Positions 1 to 11,031 of a stretch of 30,544 nucleotides of DNA are shown here, one piece after another. Made by a program: the position numbers and the translations under genes. The DNA lies in contig JAENRP010000039.1 in the NCBI GenBank assembly GCA_024741835.1, positions 188,522-219,065 on the forward strand, read 5' to 3'. How positions within the stretch are numbered: position 1 is the stretch's first letter; the number at the start of each line of letters is the position of its first letter. The notes under the pieces are model-generated. The model was given only the letters and a program-made list of their open reading frames with translations, had not been told where the DNA came from and did no database searches. Source of the DNA: Diplocarpon mali (taxonomy: Eukaryota > Ascomycota > Leotiomycetes > Helotiales > Drepanopezizaceae).

Positions 1-414
1 GAGAGAAAGAGAAAGTGGCCAGCCAGTCTCGGTAGGCGGATGCATGCGAATGTGGTTGGGGATGGGCGAGGACACAGGAGAGAGCAGTCCACCGGCGGAT
101 GGTCAGCGAGGTCGTCATCTTCTCGCTTTCGAAACCTTGGCGAGGAGGGAGAGAGGGAGGTCCCAAGTATCATGCCATCATTGGCTGCGAGGGGAGAGAG
201 GCTTGACCGTTGGGTCCCGCTCTGGCCATCGTATGGCCGCTGCTTGGAAGCGGCACGGGTTTGCGATACAAGAAAGATTGTTCCGTTCGGCCCTAGGATG
301 GGGGACCTGTTGATCTGATCTGATCTGATCCGATTTGTCTCAATCTGAGGGGGATTGCTACCGCGCCTGTCCCAGGCAGCACCGCATCATACTGGAGAGG
401 TGCTTTCGTGGATA

Positions 415-454
415 GGTAGCTGGGTCGGTAGCTGGGTAGGTAGCTGGGTCGGTA
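415..454. repeat. 12-bp minisatellite (GGTAGCTGGGTC)n
   Basis: About three and a third copies of a 12-bp unit GGTAGCTGGGT(C/A) lie head to tail. The third base-pair class alternates between copies (C, A, C). No gene is associated with it. Confidence 0.85.
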
Positions 455-991
455 ACCAAGTAGGGGACCTGACCAACACAACCAGCGGTACCTTTGCGCA
501 TCGCAAATCTGCGCTGTCCTGTAGGTGTGGCATCTGCTAAATCCATCAATCATATCATCTCAGTTCCCCCTCCCCCCCTACTTGGGCCCCGACCGAATCG
601 GAGGTGCCACGACGTCCGGAACGGGGCTCCCTGATTCTTGTTTACTGGAGCAGCGTGAATCGGGACTTTTCAACCCGAACTGCCCACTGGAAGCTACTCA
701 TGCGTCTGCGAAATCTCCAAGTCCTGCATCGCGTTGCGTCGCGTTGAATTACTCATCCAAAGTAAGAGGTCGTCGTTGGAACACGCGGATTTGCGTTGCT
801 GCCCAACCTCTCCCGGTGGCCGCACACCCACCCACGCTCCCCAATCTCCCGCCGGCACCAGAGCTCGAGCAAGAGATGACGGGGCGAGAGGGTGGACGAG
901 CTTGCGGCAGCCACATGCTGCAGGCCCTCGTGCTCTGTACTCCTGTCGACCAGGTGCGTGTAGGTCGTAACATGCGATGCGGCACTCGTAC

Positions 992-1021
992 CTGCGGAGG
1001 GTCTGGCTGCGGAGGGTCTGG
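992..1021. repeat. Perfect 15-bp tandem duplication
   Basis: The unit CTGCGGAGGGTCTGG occurs twice back to back, at 992-1006 and 1007-1021. It lies in GC-rich DNA without a supported gene. Confidence 0.85.
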
Positions 1022-1640
1022 CCCGAATGATGCACCGCAAGAAAGATCAACGACGAGTCTGATGGAGAAAATCTCCCCACCGCCGGGCGCCCCACCTTGC
1101 ACGTCCCCTCCAGTATCGGGCCCCACCCGGGAGATAAGATAAGCCGAGTGATTTCATGATCCCAGTCGCCGCGGGTCTTCACACAGACTCCAAACGTTCC
1201 ACGCAACACGTAAACCAGCCATGTGCTCAGTCAACAACATGCTTCCCCCCCTTCTCCCCCTGTCCCTGGGTAAGACGGGAAGAATAAGCGTCGGGTGGAG
1301 GTCGGTGGCAGGTCGGTTCCAGGTCGGTCCAAGGTCGGATGTCCCAGGTCGGAACCTGGCTGGCAGCTGTCGGAAGAAAGCTGCCATCCGGAATCAAAGT
1401 ACCGAGATGCCACCAAAACATGCTTCATCTAGAGTCTTGCATTGAAACCATCGGCCCCCCGGCGACGCCCATGCCCAATCTTCCTCCCCGCGCACGGTAC
1501 GCCACGCAACACCCGCAGGCTATCTGCAACGTCTTGTCCCTGCAGGCAAGGCTTCTCCTCTCCCCGAGGAGTCAGGCACCCGGGCAACGGCATCGCCAAG
1601 GTGGGAGCGGCATCGCGAGATAGCCTCCATGGAGCCGAAC

Positions 1641-1718
1641 CATTGCCCACGACCGTAAACAACTCTCCCAGTCCCGGGGTGGGGATCGGGCGCATTGCCC
1701 ACGACTGTAAACAACTCT
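1641..1718. repeat. 26-bp direct repeat, 52-bp spacing
   Basis: Positions 1641-1666 and 1693-1718 are identical except for one base (ACCGT versus ACTGT). The repeat begins CATTGCCCACGA and ends AAACAACTCT. The spacing of 52 bp suggests a decayed tandem duplication. Confidence 0.8.
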
Positions 1719-2564
1719 AGCGAGACACACCGCTCCGGTCGTCCCGAAGACGCACGTGCAGCCCCAACATGATCCGCATTCAGAATTCAAATTCAAGACT
1801 CCAACTCCAAGCAAGCCCCCGCTGCCCGTTGCCCGTTGCCAATTGCCAGTTGCCAGCTGCTCGCCCCCACCCAGGCTCCCCCAGCCCGTTCTGCAGATCG
1901 ATCACGCACGCCGCGGAGCGAAAGGGCCAGGCCACTGCCACGACTGCCAAACTCAACTAACTCGATGATCCATCCCGAACCGCATCGGCAAGCTGCTGCG
2001 AAGATCGTCGGCCTAGTATTCGAGAGCCTGGGTGCAGAACCCCCCCCCTCCCCCCCCCGGGCGCTCCGGGAGATCGTAGCCGACCTGTCCACGGATCTTC
2101 ATTCGTCCATTAGCCCAGGTGGGAGAAGTCGAGCTGTGGGAATCCGGATGCCTTCGTCGAGCTCGTGGGCCGGACAAGCAGCAGCGGAAGTCCCTGATGC
2201 CCCCATCCACGCGAGAATCCACGACCAAGTGCGGTAGCCGGCTAGGGAGCCGTGGGAGTCTTACCGCAGGCTCTCCTACGCTCTTGGACGAGGCCCTCTT
2301 CTACCCAGCCGTACCCCGGACTCGGTGCCGGACGATTCCCAAGTGCAAGCCGGCAAAACAAGCGTGAACACAACATGCGTGCGCCATCATCTTCCTCCTC
2401 TTCTCTTCTTCTTCTTCTGCGGGACTTGGTTGTCGAGAGGGACCCTTGGTAAACCTCCCGCTGGATTTGCCTGGCGACTGCTGCAGCTCTCGGTCTACGG
2501 ACCCAAACCTCGTGGCAAGCAGGCTTTCGCTTCCCCCTTCCCCATGAGCAATGATCTGCATTCA

Positions 2565-2615
2565 GGGGGGGGGGGGGAACAGTAAACAGTAAACAGAAAA
2601 CAGAAAACAGAAAAG
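2565..2615. repeat. G13 homopolymer followed by (ACAGAAA)n-like repeat
   Basis: Thirteen consecutive G residues occupy 2565-2577. Five short units of the type ACAGTAA/ACAGAAA follow, up to about 2615. A related satellite of three TACTGTC units sits at 2726-2746. Confidence 0.8.
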
Positions 2616-3030
2616 TCACCTCACCTCAGCCCACCTCCTGACCAAGGCTTCTATAGCTGAAATGGCCAAAATGCAAAAAGCCAAGGAAATCTAGATGGGA
2701 TTGGGAAGTTGAAAGATAGCTCCTGTACTGTCTACTGTCTACTGTCTCTACTCCCGTAGCTCCCAACCCCAACCCCAACCCCGCAGTGGAGGTACGAAAG
2801 AGAGAGTGGCAAGAAAGAGGAGAAGAGAGAGAGAGAGATGATGAGGGGGGAAAGACAAAAGAAAAAGAAAAGAAAAAGGACCGAACGAGTCCGGCTACAT
2901 GTACAGGCTACATTACATGTACATGGGCACTCTACAATGCTCGGTACCTGCAGCACACGGACTGCACACTCCGAACGGTCCTCGCCTGGTTGGCAATGCG
3001 TGCCGGGCGAACTATACTTGTTATTTCACC

Positions 3031-3133
3031 TGGCCTGGCCTTGGCTTGCCTTGACTTGACTTGACTTGCCTTGCCTTGCCTTGACTTGCCTTGCCTTGCC
3101 TTGCCATTGCCATTGCCATTGCCATGCCATGCC
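3031..3133. repeat. (CTTGC)n / (CATTGC)n satellite
   Basis: About 100 bp are built from pentamers CTTGC and CTTGA, passing into hexamers CATTGC and then ATGCC. The interspersed variant units indicate an old, diverged slippage array. Confidence 0.85.
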
Positions 3134-3480
3134 GTAACCTACCCTCCCTTACCTGGCTAGGGATTACCGTCCGGAAGCGAGCTCTTCACCGCCAGGGAGA
3201 AGAGAGCCACGATCCAGCGCCACCCGGCCATGTCCTCCGCAAAGCCCACACGCCACATTCGAAAGAAAAAAAGAAAAAAAAAAGGAAAAAAAAAGAAAGA
3301 AAAAACAAAGACCAGGCGTCCTCTCCAGGCGCCGCGTCGGCCATCCGGGACGCGGGGTCCTGTGCGGCGCTGGGGACTGGGCAGGTCGGCATGGGTTAGC
3401 TGGGGAGCTGGGGAGCGGGTCGACGGTTCGTGAGCGTCCGAGTCGTACGCCGCTGCATCTCCCATCCCCCAACATGAGCT

Positions 3481-3512
3481 GCGCATACTGCGCATACTGC
3501 GCATACTGCGCA
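3481..3512. repeat. 9-bp repeat (GCGCATACT)n
   Basis: There are three perfect copies of GCGCATACT plus a partial fourth. The unit is a multiple of three, so frames through it stay open and translate as Cys-Ala-Tyr repeats. I see no gene around it. Confidence 0.85.
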
Positions 3513-4094
3513 GCACGTGCAGAGAGCGGCAGCGTCGGCACCGCACAACACCGCGTCCGCCCGTCACAGCATCCGACCGTGTTTCCGGACGGTCCACGCA
3601 GACTGTGCCCGAAGCACCGGCGTGGGCGGGGGATCCTCGGCTCCCCGAGTCCCCCAGGGCGCTTCGAGGGGACGCGCCGCGGTGGTGGCGGGTGTCCGGA
3701 GAAACGTGACCGTGACCGCGCCCCGTGACGCTCTCCCCATCTGCGGAGCATCTTCCTCTGCCTCCCCCATCACGAGGAGCGACTCTCCGCACACGCCAGG
3801 ATCCTCTCGCCCCCTCGCCCCCTTCCTCAAGGACCTCGAGGGCTGTCCGTCGCCTAGCACGACAATTTCCGAATCACGTTCCTGCGCTGGTTGCCCTGCT
3901 CCGGTCCTGCTCGTCGTCCTCTCCCTCCCCGAGTCCGTCCAGTGTCCCCCTCACGCGAGCACTGGCGACCAGCGAAAACAGCCACGTGCCAACCAAACAC
4001 CTGACCCAGCAGCCCCCCCGCCCAGGACCTAAACATCGGAAGACGGAGCTCAGACCCGGCACTGACGTTCCTCTCCCAACTTGCGGTCTGTAAG

Positions 4095-4188
4095 AAAGAG
4101 AGAGACAGACACAGAGACAGAGACAGCAGAGACACACACAGAGACACACACAGAGACACACACAGAGACACACACAGAGACACACACA

Positions 4189-4225
<37 letters not shown>

Positions 4226-4280
4226 AGACCCATGGGCGACAGCAGCTGGCCCCTGTCACATGTCACATGTCACATGTCAC
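4095..4280. repeat. (AGAGAC)/(ACACACAGAG)/(AC)n microsatellite and (TGTCACA)n
   Basis: A compound microsatellite runs from about 4095 to 4227. It starts as GAGACA units, then has five 10-bp ACACACAGAG-like units, then a pure AC tract and AGAGAG. A separate 7-bp repeat, three and a half copies of TGTCACA, follows at 4254-4280. Confidence 0.9.
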
Positions 4281-5011
4281 TTCGTGCCCGTGTGCGAATT
4301 CCCGCTAACCTCGCCCCGCACACCTTGGGGACGGCAGGGCAGGACGGATCTGCTCCATTCCGTCCATCGTGGCTCAGTCGGCAGTCGGCCGGCTCACCTC
4401 GGCACTCGTGACGCCCGGGAGGGCCAGCAGATGCGCTCGGGTTGCGCGCCGGCCTTCCCGCGGCAGCAGGCAGCCTCGCACGGCATCATGCCCGGAGATC
4501 CTCGGGGCGGCGAGAATCTGGTAACGTAGCTGTGATATTGACGTCGCCATTCTTCCCAGGACTCTTCCGGCTCACCCTCCATCTTACACTCATCCTCCCC
4601 CCCCCCCACGCCCAGCCCTGCTGTCCTTTGCCTGCGGCTCCCTACTGTACAGCGAGCGAGCACACCATCTCCGTGCATCGAATTACGACTGACCCGCGAA
4701 CCAAGCCGGTTCCATGCATTCGCACCCAGATGCCCCCCTTCCAAAATGAGAAGATCCCCACTCCCTTGGTAGAAACGCCGGACTCATCGCTGATGCACGA
4801 CCCCCCTCCCCCCTCCCCCCGCTGAACCCGGCCTGTGCTGCCCAAGTATATTGTAACATATCCCAAGACCAAGAAGAAGAGAAGAAGAGAAAAAGAGAAA
4901 AAGAGAAAAACCGCCCAAGCCTGCCTTCTTGGCACATCATTCGACCTGGCACAGTAACAGACGCCCGGCCTTTGACCAGACCGAGCAGAGTGACGGGAAA
5001 TCTTTCGAGCT

Positions 5012-8000
5012 TTACACCTTCCCCGCCTCGCTGATGCTGCCTCGAGAATGGCTGGAGCCCGACTCGCTGGCCGGCGTGCCAGGCTCGATGGCAACTTGGG
5101 ATTTGATAGCCACGATCCATTCGTGCTGGAGCAACTCGGCGGCTGAAGCTCGTGTCTTGGGATCGCGGATGAAGCACCTCCTCAGGAAGTCAATGCCTTC
5201 TGGGCTTAGCTGATCCGCCGAAGGTAGCTGCGGCGGGTTGCCCTGTGCGATGTTGTACATGATAGCCCATTCGTTGTCGAGGGATGCCCAGGGCCGGCGA
5301 CCCGTAGCCATCTCGAGGATGACGCAGCCGAGAGACCACACATCTACTGCTCCAGCTCGTCCAGGATTTTCGCCCATGATGACTTCGGGAGACATGTACA
5401 TGGGTGTTCCAGTCATGGATTTGTTCGCTTTGCCGGGTTCGGCAGCAACTAGGGTTTTGCCCTGGCGAGCGATGACCTTAGATGCGCCGAAGTCCACGTA
5501 CTTTATTACGCCGTTATGGTTGAGGAGAATGTCTGCTCGTTTGTCAGTCAACGAGACACGGATGCGCCCAAGTCAACTTACTTTCTGGTTTGATATCGCG
5601 ATGTACGATAGCACTTTCGTGCAGGTAAGCAAGGCCTTCGAGTAGCTGCAGCGCGTATACCATGATGACCTGCTCGTCCTCAATCCGTCCATGCTCCAAC
5701 AGTCCAGCCAAAGATCCGCCCGAGCAATACTCCATGAAGATATAGACCTTATCTCGGTGAACCTCAATGCCATGATACGACACAACATTCGGATGATCCA
5801 GAACCTCTAGGATGCTCATCTCGTCCCGAATCTGCCCAGCGATAGTTGGAATCAAGGTAGGATCTTGAAGTCGAATCTCCTTCACTGCCATCAATTGACC
5901 AGAGTCGAGGTTGATCGCCGCATAGACAGAGCCGAAGGTGCCACCACCAACGAAGTTGCCCTGCTGCCAGCGCATATTGACATTGGATGCAGATGAAGAG
6001 AGGAAAGTCAAGGACCGATCCGCATCACTTGACTCCTCCAGCACTCGGCCAAGAGCCTGCCTCTCTGCTTCCTTTTGTTTTCGAGTGTCATCAAGATAAA
6101 GCAATTGCTCAAGCCTCTGCTCACGAACGTACTTCGATGACTCGTCGTCATCGAGCATACGGCTCATATCCATCTTTCGGAATTGACCCGCGAGTGCTTC
6201 GATGCGCTGCTTCTCTGCCTGAGCAGCGAGTGTCGATCTTGCACCCATGATATCGAAATGGGAGATCAGAAGTGACATGCAACCCGCGACCTTGGCGCGA
6301 AGCCTCGCGTATTCATCTTCGCCTAGCGCGAGAATATGCTGACCTTGGGTCATTACCATTGCAAATTCCAATGCCAGAACCGCCCACCGAAAGGTCTTTC
6401 GATCGGCAGCAATGCAGTCGTCACAGACGAAACTCACCCAATCCAAAGCGAGCTTAGTCAGCTTGAGATTGTTCATCTGCTTCCGGTTACGATCCATGTG
6501 AAGCAAAGACCTCTGTCCAAATTCGGTTGCAAAAACGAAGCAGGTTTGGATAAGTTCTTGGCAATCCAACCCGACGGTCTGCTTTCGTACAATCTCGACG
6601 CTGTCCATAATGAGATTGGAAAGCTTGTAGACGACTTTTTTGATCTCGGTCAGCTTCAAATTGACTTTTTTGAGATTGGAGCGGTGCTCTACGACCATAT
6701 CCAAGTGCAAATCGATTGAATCTAGGAACGCCTGTCTGGCATTCTGTAGCCTGGTCTGAGAACCATCAGCGATGAGTCTAAGATGGCCCATCTTGACATC
6801 AGTTGCAGGTTGTCGAAGGTTTGCATCAACCTGTCGCCCATCCCAGGAGACGGCGACTTCAGGACGTAGCACCAGTACGTATGGGTTCGTGGGGTCCTCC
6901 TGCAGATGATCTGAGTTGTAGCATGTCCCAAGAATAGCCTGTATATCTTGTGGTCGGTTATACAAGGATGGTGAAGCAATCAGGAAAATTCCTTCGTGCT
7001 CAATGCTCGCCGTGTATACGAGGAAGTGTCCGGTCTCTATCAGCCTCGAGTAGAGGTGTTGAAGTGCCTCGCGTGTCATGGAAATGCTGAAATCTGTGGC
7101 ATTCTCGAAGCGATCACTCAGGACTCTTGAAAAACGTTGCAGCATACGCTGCCGAACACGAACAGAATCGAGGCTCTGCTTGTAACGCTTCGTCATTTCA
7201 GGGGCAGTCTCTTTGGGTTTTCGCTGGAGCTCTCTTTCAAATGTCTGGCTCAAACGGTATAAAGCCTTGTGTGTGAGCGAGCTGAACTGCTCTGCGACCT
7301 CCACATCGCCGCCTTGGAGATGTCGCCCAATCTCGTTAGAGAAGTCCCATTCTTGTTCCAAAACTTCAGCTTCTTTAAATGTGTTCTTGTTACCGCCAAG
7401 CTTCCAATTCAGCATCTTGAAGTAGAATTTCAAGGCATCTAGCACAACCTGATCGAAGGATTCATCATCGATGCACGGAGGGAGATCCCACCCGGGTTCT
7501 GCTTGAGAGATGGTCAAATATTCCTGTTTGATGCGAATAGCGAGTTTCAGGAGGATTTGGAACTGCGATATCATTTGATCTTGCATCATGGGGTTGTTCT
7601 GTGCAGAATCCTTCATCTTCCTTGCGAACTGAAGTCGAACCTTGATGATTTCCTCGATCAGTCTCGAGGGAAAGTTGATAAGTGTCAGCAGCTCCTCGAT
7701 GTAGGGGGGGAGATGCCGTTTTGCAAATCCTTCGGAATTATCAATCAGTGTTCTCTTAGCCTTCATTATAACTTCAGAAACACTCAAGAGAATGCTCTTT
7801 TCGCCTTGAAGAGATCGCAAACCGTCTTCCTTCAGGAGTCTATCGATGAATGAAGATTCGTCTGATAAACCATTGCCAGACGGCGATCTTTCCTTTGCTC
7901 TATTGAAGTCCAGCTCCGCATTTCCGACCCAGTTCTGTAGAATTCCCAGCTCTGTGTTAATCATTTCCGTGGTGTTATGCCAGGAAATGACAGCATCACA

Positions 8001-9104
8001 GGTGGCAATATATTGAGGGGATCCTGCGAGCTTGTTTGCTAGCTCCAAGGCCATCCGAGATGGATACAACCCTTCACACTTCTCAATCTTCGCAACGACG
8101 TCCCGAACTTGGTCGACAGGTGGCTTTCCCGCTTCACTTTCTCCTTGGACCTGGAAACGGGTGATCTCGTCAAGCAAATGATCCAACGTAGTTCGAGTAT
8201 CCTCGATCATTCTTCGCTGTGCCGCCAGAGTCCTTCCACAGAACTTTGACCGCACTCCGAGCCATATCTCGGTGTAGAGGTTTTCTCCTTGCTTCTCTGA
8301 TGCGCCTATCAACCGCTTCTTTTCCTGCCTCACAACATCTCCAGTCAAGACCGAAGCCAACATGCCATGCCATTCCAGTCGTTCTCGATTGGCTGGGTCT
8401 TTTAGGTCCTCTGCAGTAGGTTGCATACTCTCATTCCCATAAAACAGTAGTGTCTCCTGATCATACGCTTCGCCATCGTAATGTTGTTCGGAGATCGAAT
8501 CGTCCTCCGAATCGGAACCTGTCCCGTACCCAACACTCGGCGTCATCGGCTCAAAGTATTCCATCGGCTGAACCTCTCGCAGTCTTTCAAGGTATGCTGG
8601 TTCTTGTGCCCGATATGCATTCTGAGGGTCGTTTCTGAATCGGGACGTGGACATGGAACGATTCCGGTCTGCAGCCGTAACGTAACTAGATTGTGGGGGT
8701 CTTCGTGCTGGAGCATATGTATTCGAGGGTTGTCTTGCGGGTATTGTTGGCCGTTGAGGCCAGATTTTTGCGCCATTCAAAGCAGGTGTGCTGGGGGAGA
8801 AAGGCGATTGACTATTGTATACTGTGTTTGCGTCGGCACTCCCTCTATGGCTCCGCATACTCGGACTGATGCTGTTCATGGAAGATCGTTGGTCAGCCAT
8901 AGAAAGTGTAGGAGGCTGAGGTGGCCGGCTTTCGAGGGTGAGTGTATCGTCCTGGGTTTCTGCGGACGAGCCAGACCCTCCCGAATCGCTCGTCGAGGCA
9001 TGGGGACGCTCCATGACCCTTGGGGTTTTGAGAGAGCCCAGATTATCAGCCTCAGGCCCGTTGAAGAACCGTACTGATCGCGGCGGCGACAAGTCTGCAC
9101 TCAT
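5012..9104 (-). CDS. ssk2: MAP kinase kinase kinase Ssk2/Os-4 type (HOG pathway)
   Basis: This gene encodes a Ser/Thr MAPKKK expected to phosphorylate the MAPKK Pbs2 in the high-osmolarity (HOG) cascade after activation by the response regulator Ssk1. There are two exons: 9104-5582 and 5532-5012. The 49-bp intron (5533-5581) has a GTAAGT donor, a GACTGAC branch site and a GAGCAG acceptor. It splits the Asn codon right after HRDIKPE, so splicing restores HRDIKPEN. The product is about 1347 residues, the usual size for the family. The first roughly 230 residues are Ser/Pro-rich. A long helical regulatory region follows, and the kinase domain spans about 1046-1310. Visible motifs are the glycine loop GGGTFGSV (1053-1060), the ATP-binding Lys in MAVKEIR (about 1075), the catalytic loop at about 1168-1175, DFG at about 1188 and GTPMYMSPEV. 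All key residues are intact. The ATG at 9104 begins MSADLSPPRSV, with no in-frame ATG upstream in the frame shown. Confidence 0.93.
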
Positions 9105-11031
9105 GTCGAGAGGGGATGGCAGATACGCTGAGCTGAGATATGCACGTCGAAGTGATAGCGCGCGGAATTTATTTTAACTTAGCGCCGATGCTCAAGCATC
9201 CTGTGATCCCTGGCAATAGCAAGGGGTCAAATAGAGTTCGGCGACACAACTTTACTTCTCTTGTGATCTGCAGAGGGCGGGGATAAAGTGGTCTTTTGCA
9301 AGGTAAATTGAAGTGAGGCTGCCCTTGCGGTGGCGCTACGATGTCAACACGATGTCAATGAGCTTGGTCTGGAAGTTCCTGGGTTGATGGGCAACAGTGG
9401 GAGTATACTCAGCTTGGGTACTTGTTTGTGTTCAGGATGACTGCGTCGGGTTGGACCCGATGCTATTCGCTGGCTCAAGCAGGAGGCGCGACTCGGAGAG
9501 AATTTCCGCGAGGTGTGGCGTTGTCAAACAAGCCTCGGATTTTAGAAGTACCCGGGTACTGTAATCACATTCCAACAAAACCAAATTTCAATCCCGGCCA
9601 GGTATTCAACTTGATAGTTATATTTTATTCGATTTCTAGGCTGCCACGAAGCTCTATGGATATTTCTGCCGGACAAGGCGCTATTATCTAACATCAGCTG
9701 GCCAGTCGACATATTCAACTCATACTGGTACGCCCGGTTCTGGATAGATGGACACCACGCAACACATATTTGCCACCCTGTGACGAGGCAAGAGTCAAGA
9801 CAAGAATTGCCAATAAAAAGGTGAGCTTCACAAGTGTGTCTTGAAGCTCTACCATGGTACAGCGGGTATCTTTTCTTCCCTGTCGACAAGGGAACCCCTG
9901 AACACTAGTTTTCAATACCATACAATCCTCTTAACTCTTAATAGAAACTTATGAGGATAGATTCGAATACAATGATTGTAGAACCTGGTTAGGGAGCGAG
10001 TAATTTCTTACTATTTTTCTAGTGCGGTGGTTGATTTACAACGAAGAATATTTTATACTAAAAAGACATGCAACAAATATGCAAGACTATGGCCAAGGCT
10101 CGGGAATTACAGAGCATAACCCACTTCAACGGACAGCCCTTCTCAATATCAAAACGAAGATGAACATGGTCAACCGAATAGTGCGTGGGATTCCACTAGA
10201 GTACTGGAAGATGTCTGTTGTCAAGGCGAAGAGTATGTGTACTATACCCCGTCTTGTCCAACTCCGGGTATGGTGGATCAAAGACCTCAATAGCTTTTAA
10301 CTACCGGGGAAAGAAGAACATGCTTTGCCATCTAAAGGCTAAAAGCTAAATGGCTACCAGTACACCAATCTATCGCGCTCCAAGAAAAAATCATAAATAC
10401 GTAATCCAAGCTTACAGTACTAATACTCTAGGTTTACAGCGCTTAACTCGTTTCGCTTGCTATTATAACGGATCCGAACTCTTAATTTTCATTGAATTTC
10501 TGCCCTGGCATTGATCCACCATACCCGAAAAAAGAGGGAGTAGCAGTTCACATACTATCAGAAATACAAAGTTACAGGCACTATCCAGAATCCACAAGCC
10601 AGCTTTGAGCAGATATATGAGGTACATTGGGTAGGTGAGGGTTAAAGCCAAAGGTTGATCCACTGATGCTACAGTTTAACGGTAGGTCCAAGTGATTTGT
10701 AGTCATAGCCAGCATATAGAAAGGATTTTGATTTTTTTTATAGCAGAATGAGCTCCAAATTGGCATTGAGTACCAAAAGCCATCAAAAACTCGCTCTGCT
10801 TGACACATCTATTTGCTGATGGTTGTGAATTGACTGGTTATGTACAGTTAAGGCGGACTTCCGAAGTTACCCCGAATGTGCGCAATGCACAATCATACGC
10901 GATCCGGCCTTCGTCGACCACAGATTTTCTCTCTTCAGTGTATACATCAATTCCAACAGCCCTATGACAATTTAGATCCTTGTATGAAGTAATGTGGACC
11001 TCACTCTACAGTTTATCAGTACTTTATTGCT
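9105..11031. other. AT-richer intergenic gap between ssk2 and sld3
   Basis: This holds the 5' flanks of both divergent genes, ssk2 (-) and sld3 (+). Between about 9600 and 10850 the composition is clearly more AT-rich than the genes and flanks. Stop codons are frequent in all frames. The longest open frame (10022-10300, 92 codons) has no recognisable features. A 17-bp inverted repeat is listed separately. It could be an old, degenerate mobile element, but no terminal repeats or transposase similarity can be seen. Confidence 0.5.
10265..10527. repeat. 17-bp perfect inverted repeat with 229-bp spacer
   Basis: The sequence CGGGTATGGTGGATCAA at 10265-10281 recurs as its exact reverse complement at 10511-10527. 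The match stops abruptly on both sides. Confidence 0.85.

Larger units (their letters stand above)
1..5011. other. Gene-poor, GC-rich, repeat-laden intergenic region
   Basis: No convincing gene was seen in this 5-kb stretch. Several open frames of 60-210 codons exist on both strands. They overlap each other, have arginine/proline/serine-rich translations typical of read-through in GC-rich DNA, lack recognisable domains, and run through simple repeats. The interval is dense in homopolymers (for example a run of 13 G at 2565-2577), purine- or pyrimidine-only tracts (2786-2880, 3264-3310, 4866-4910) and short tandem repeats listed separately. The 3' flank of the ssk2 gene lies at its right edge. 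Small non-coding RNAs or a highly spliced gene cannot be excluded by eye. Confidence 0.6.

Noticed and set aside
525..1142. 205-codon plus-strand frame near the left edge
   Set aside because: It includes the 15-bp tandem duplication, has irregular Cys/Pro/Ser-rich composition, and competes with overlapping minus-strand frames of similar length. There is no domain or supporting splice structure.
3157..3792. 211-codon minus-strand frame
   Set aside because: It passes through the 9-bp repeat (Met-Arg-Ser runs) and a poly-A/T tract (Phe run), so it is not a plausible protein.
10022..10300. 92-codon open frame in the AT-rich gap
   Set aside because: It has no recognisable motif and poor context, and the inverted-repeat arm lies near its end. 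Chance length is likely.
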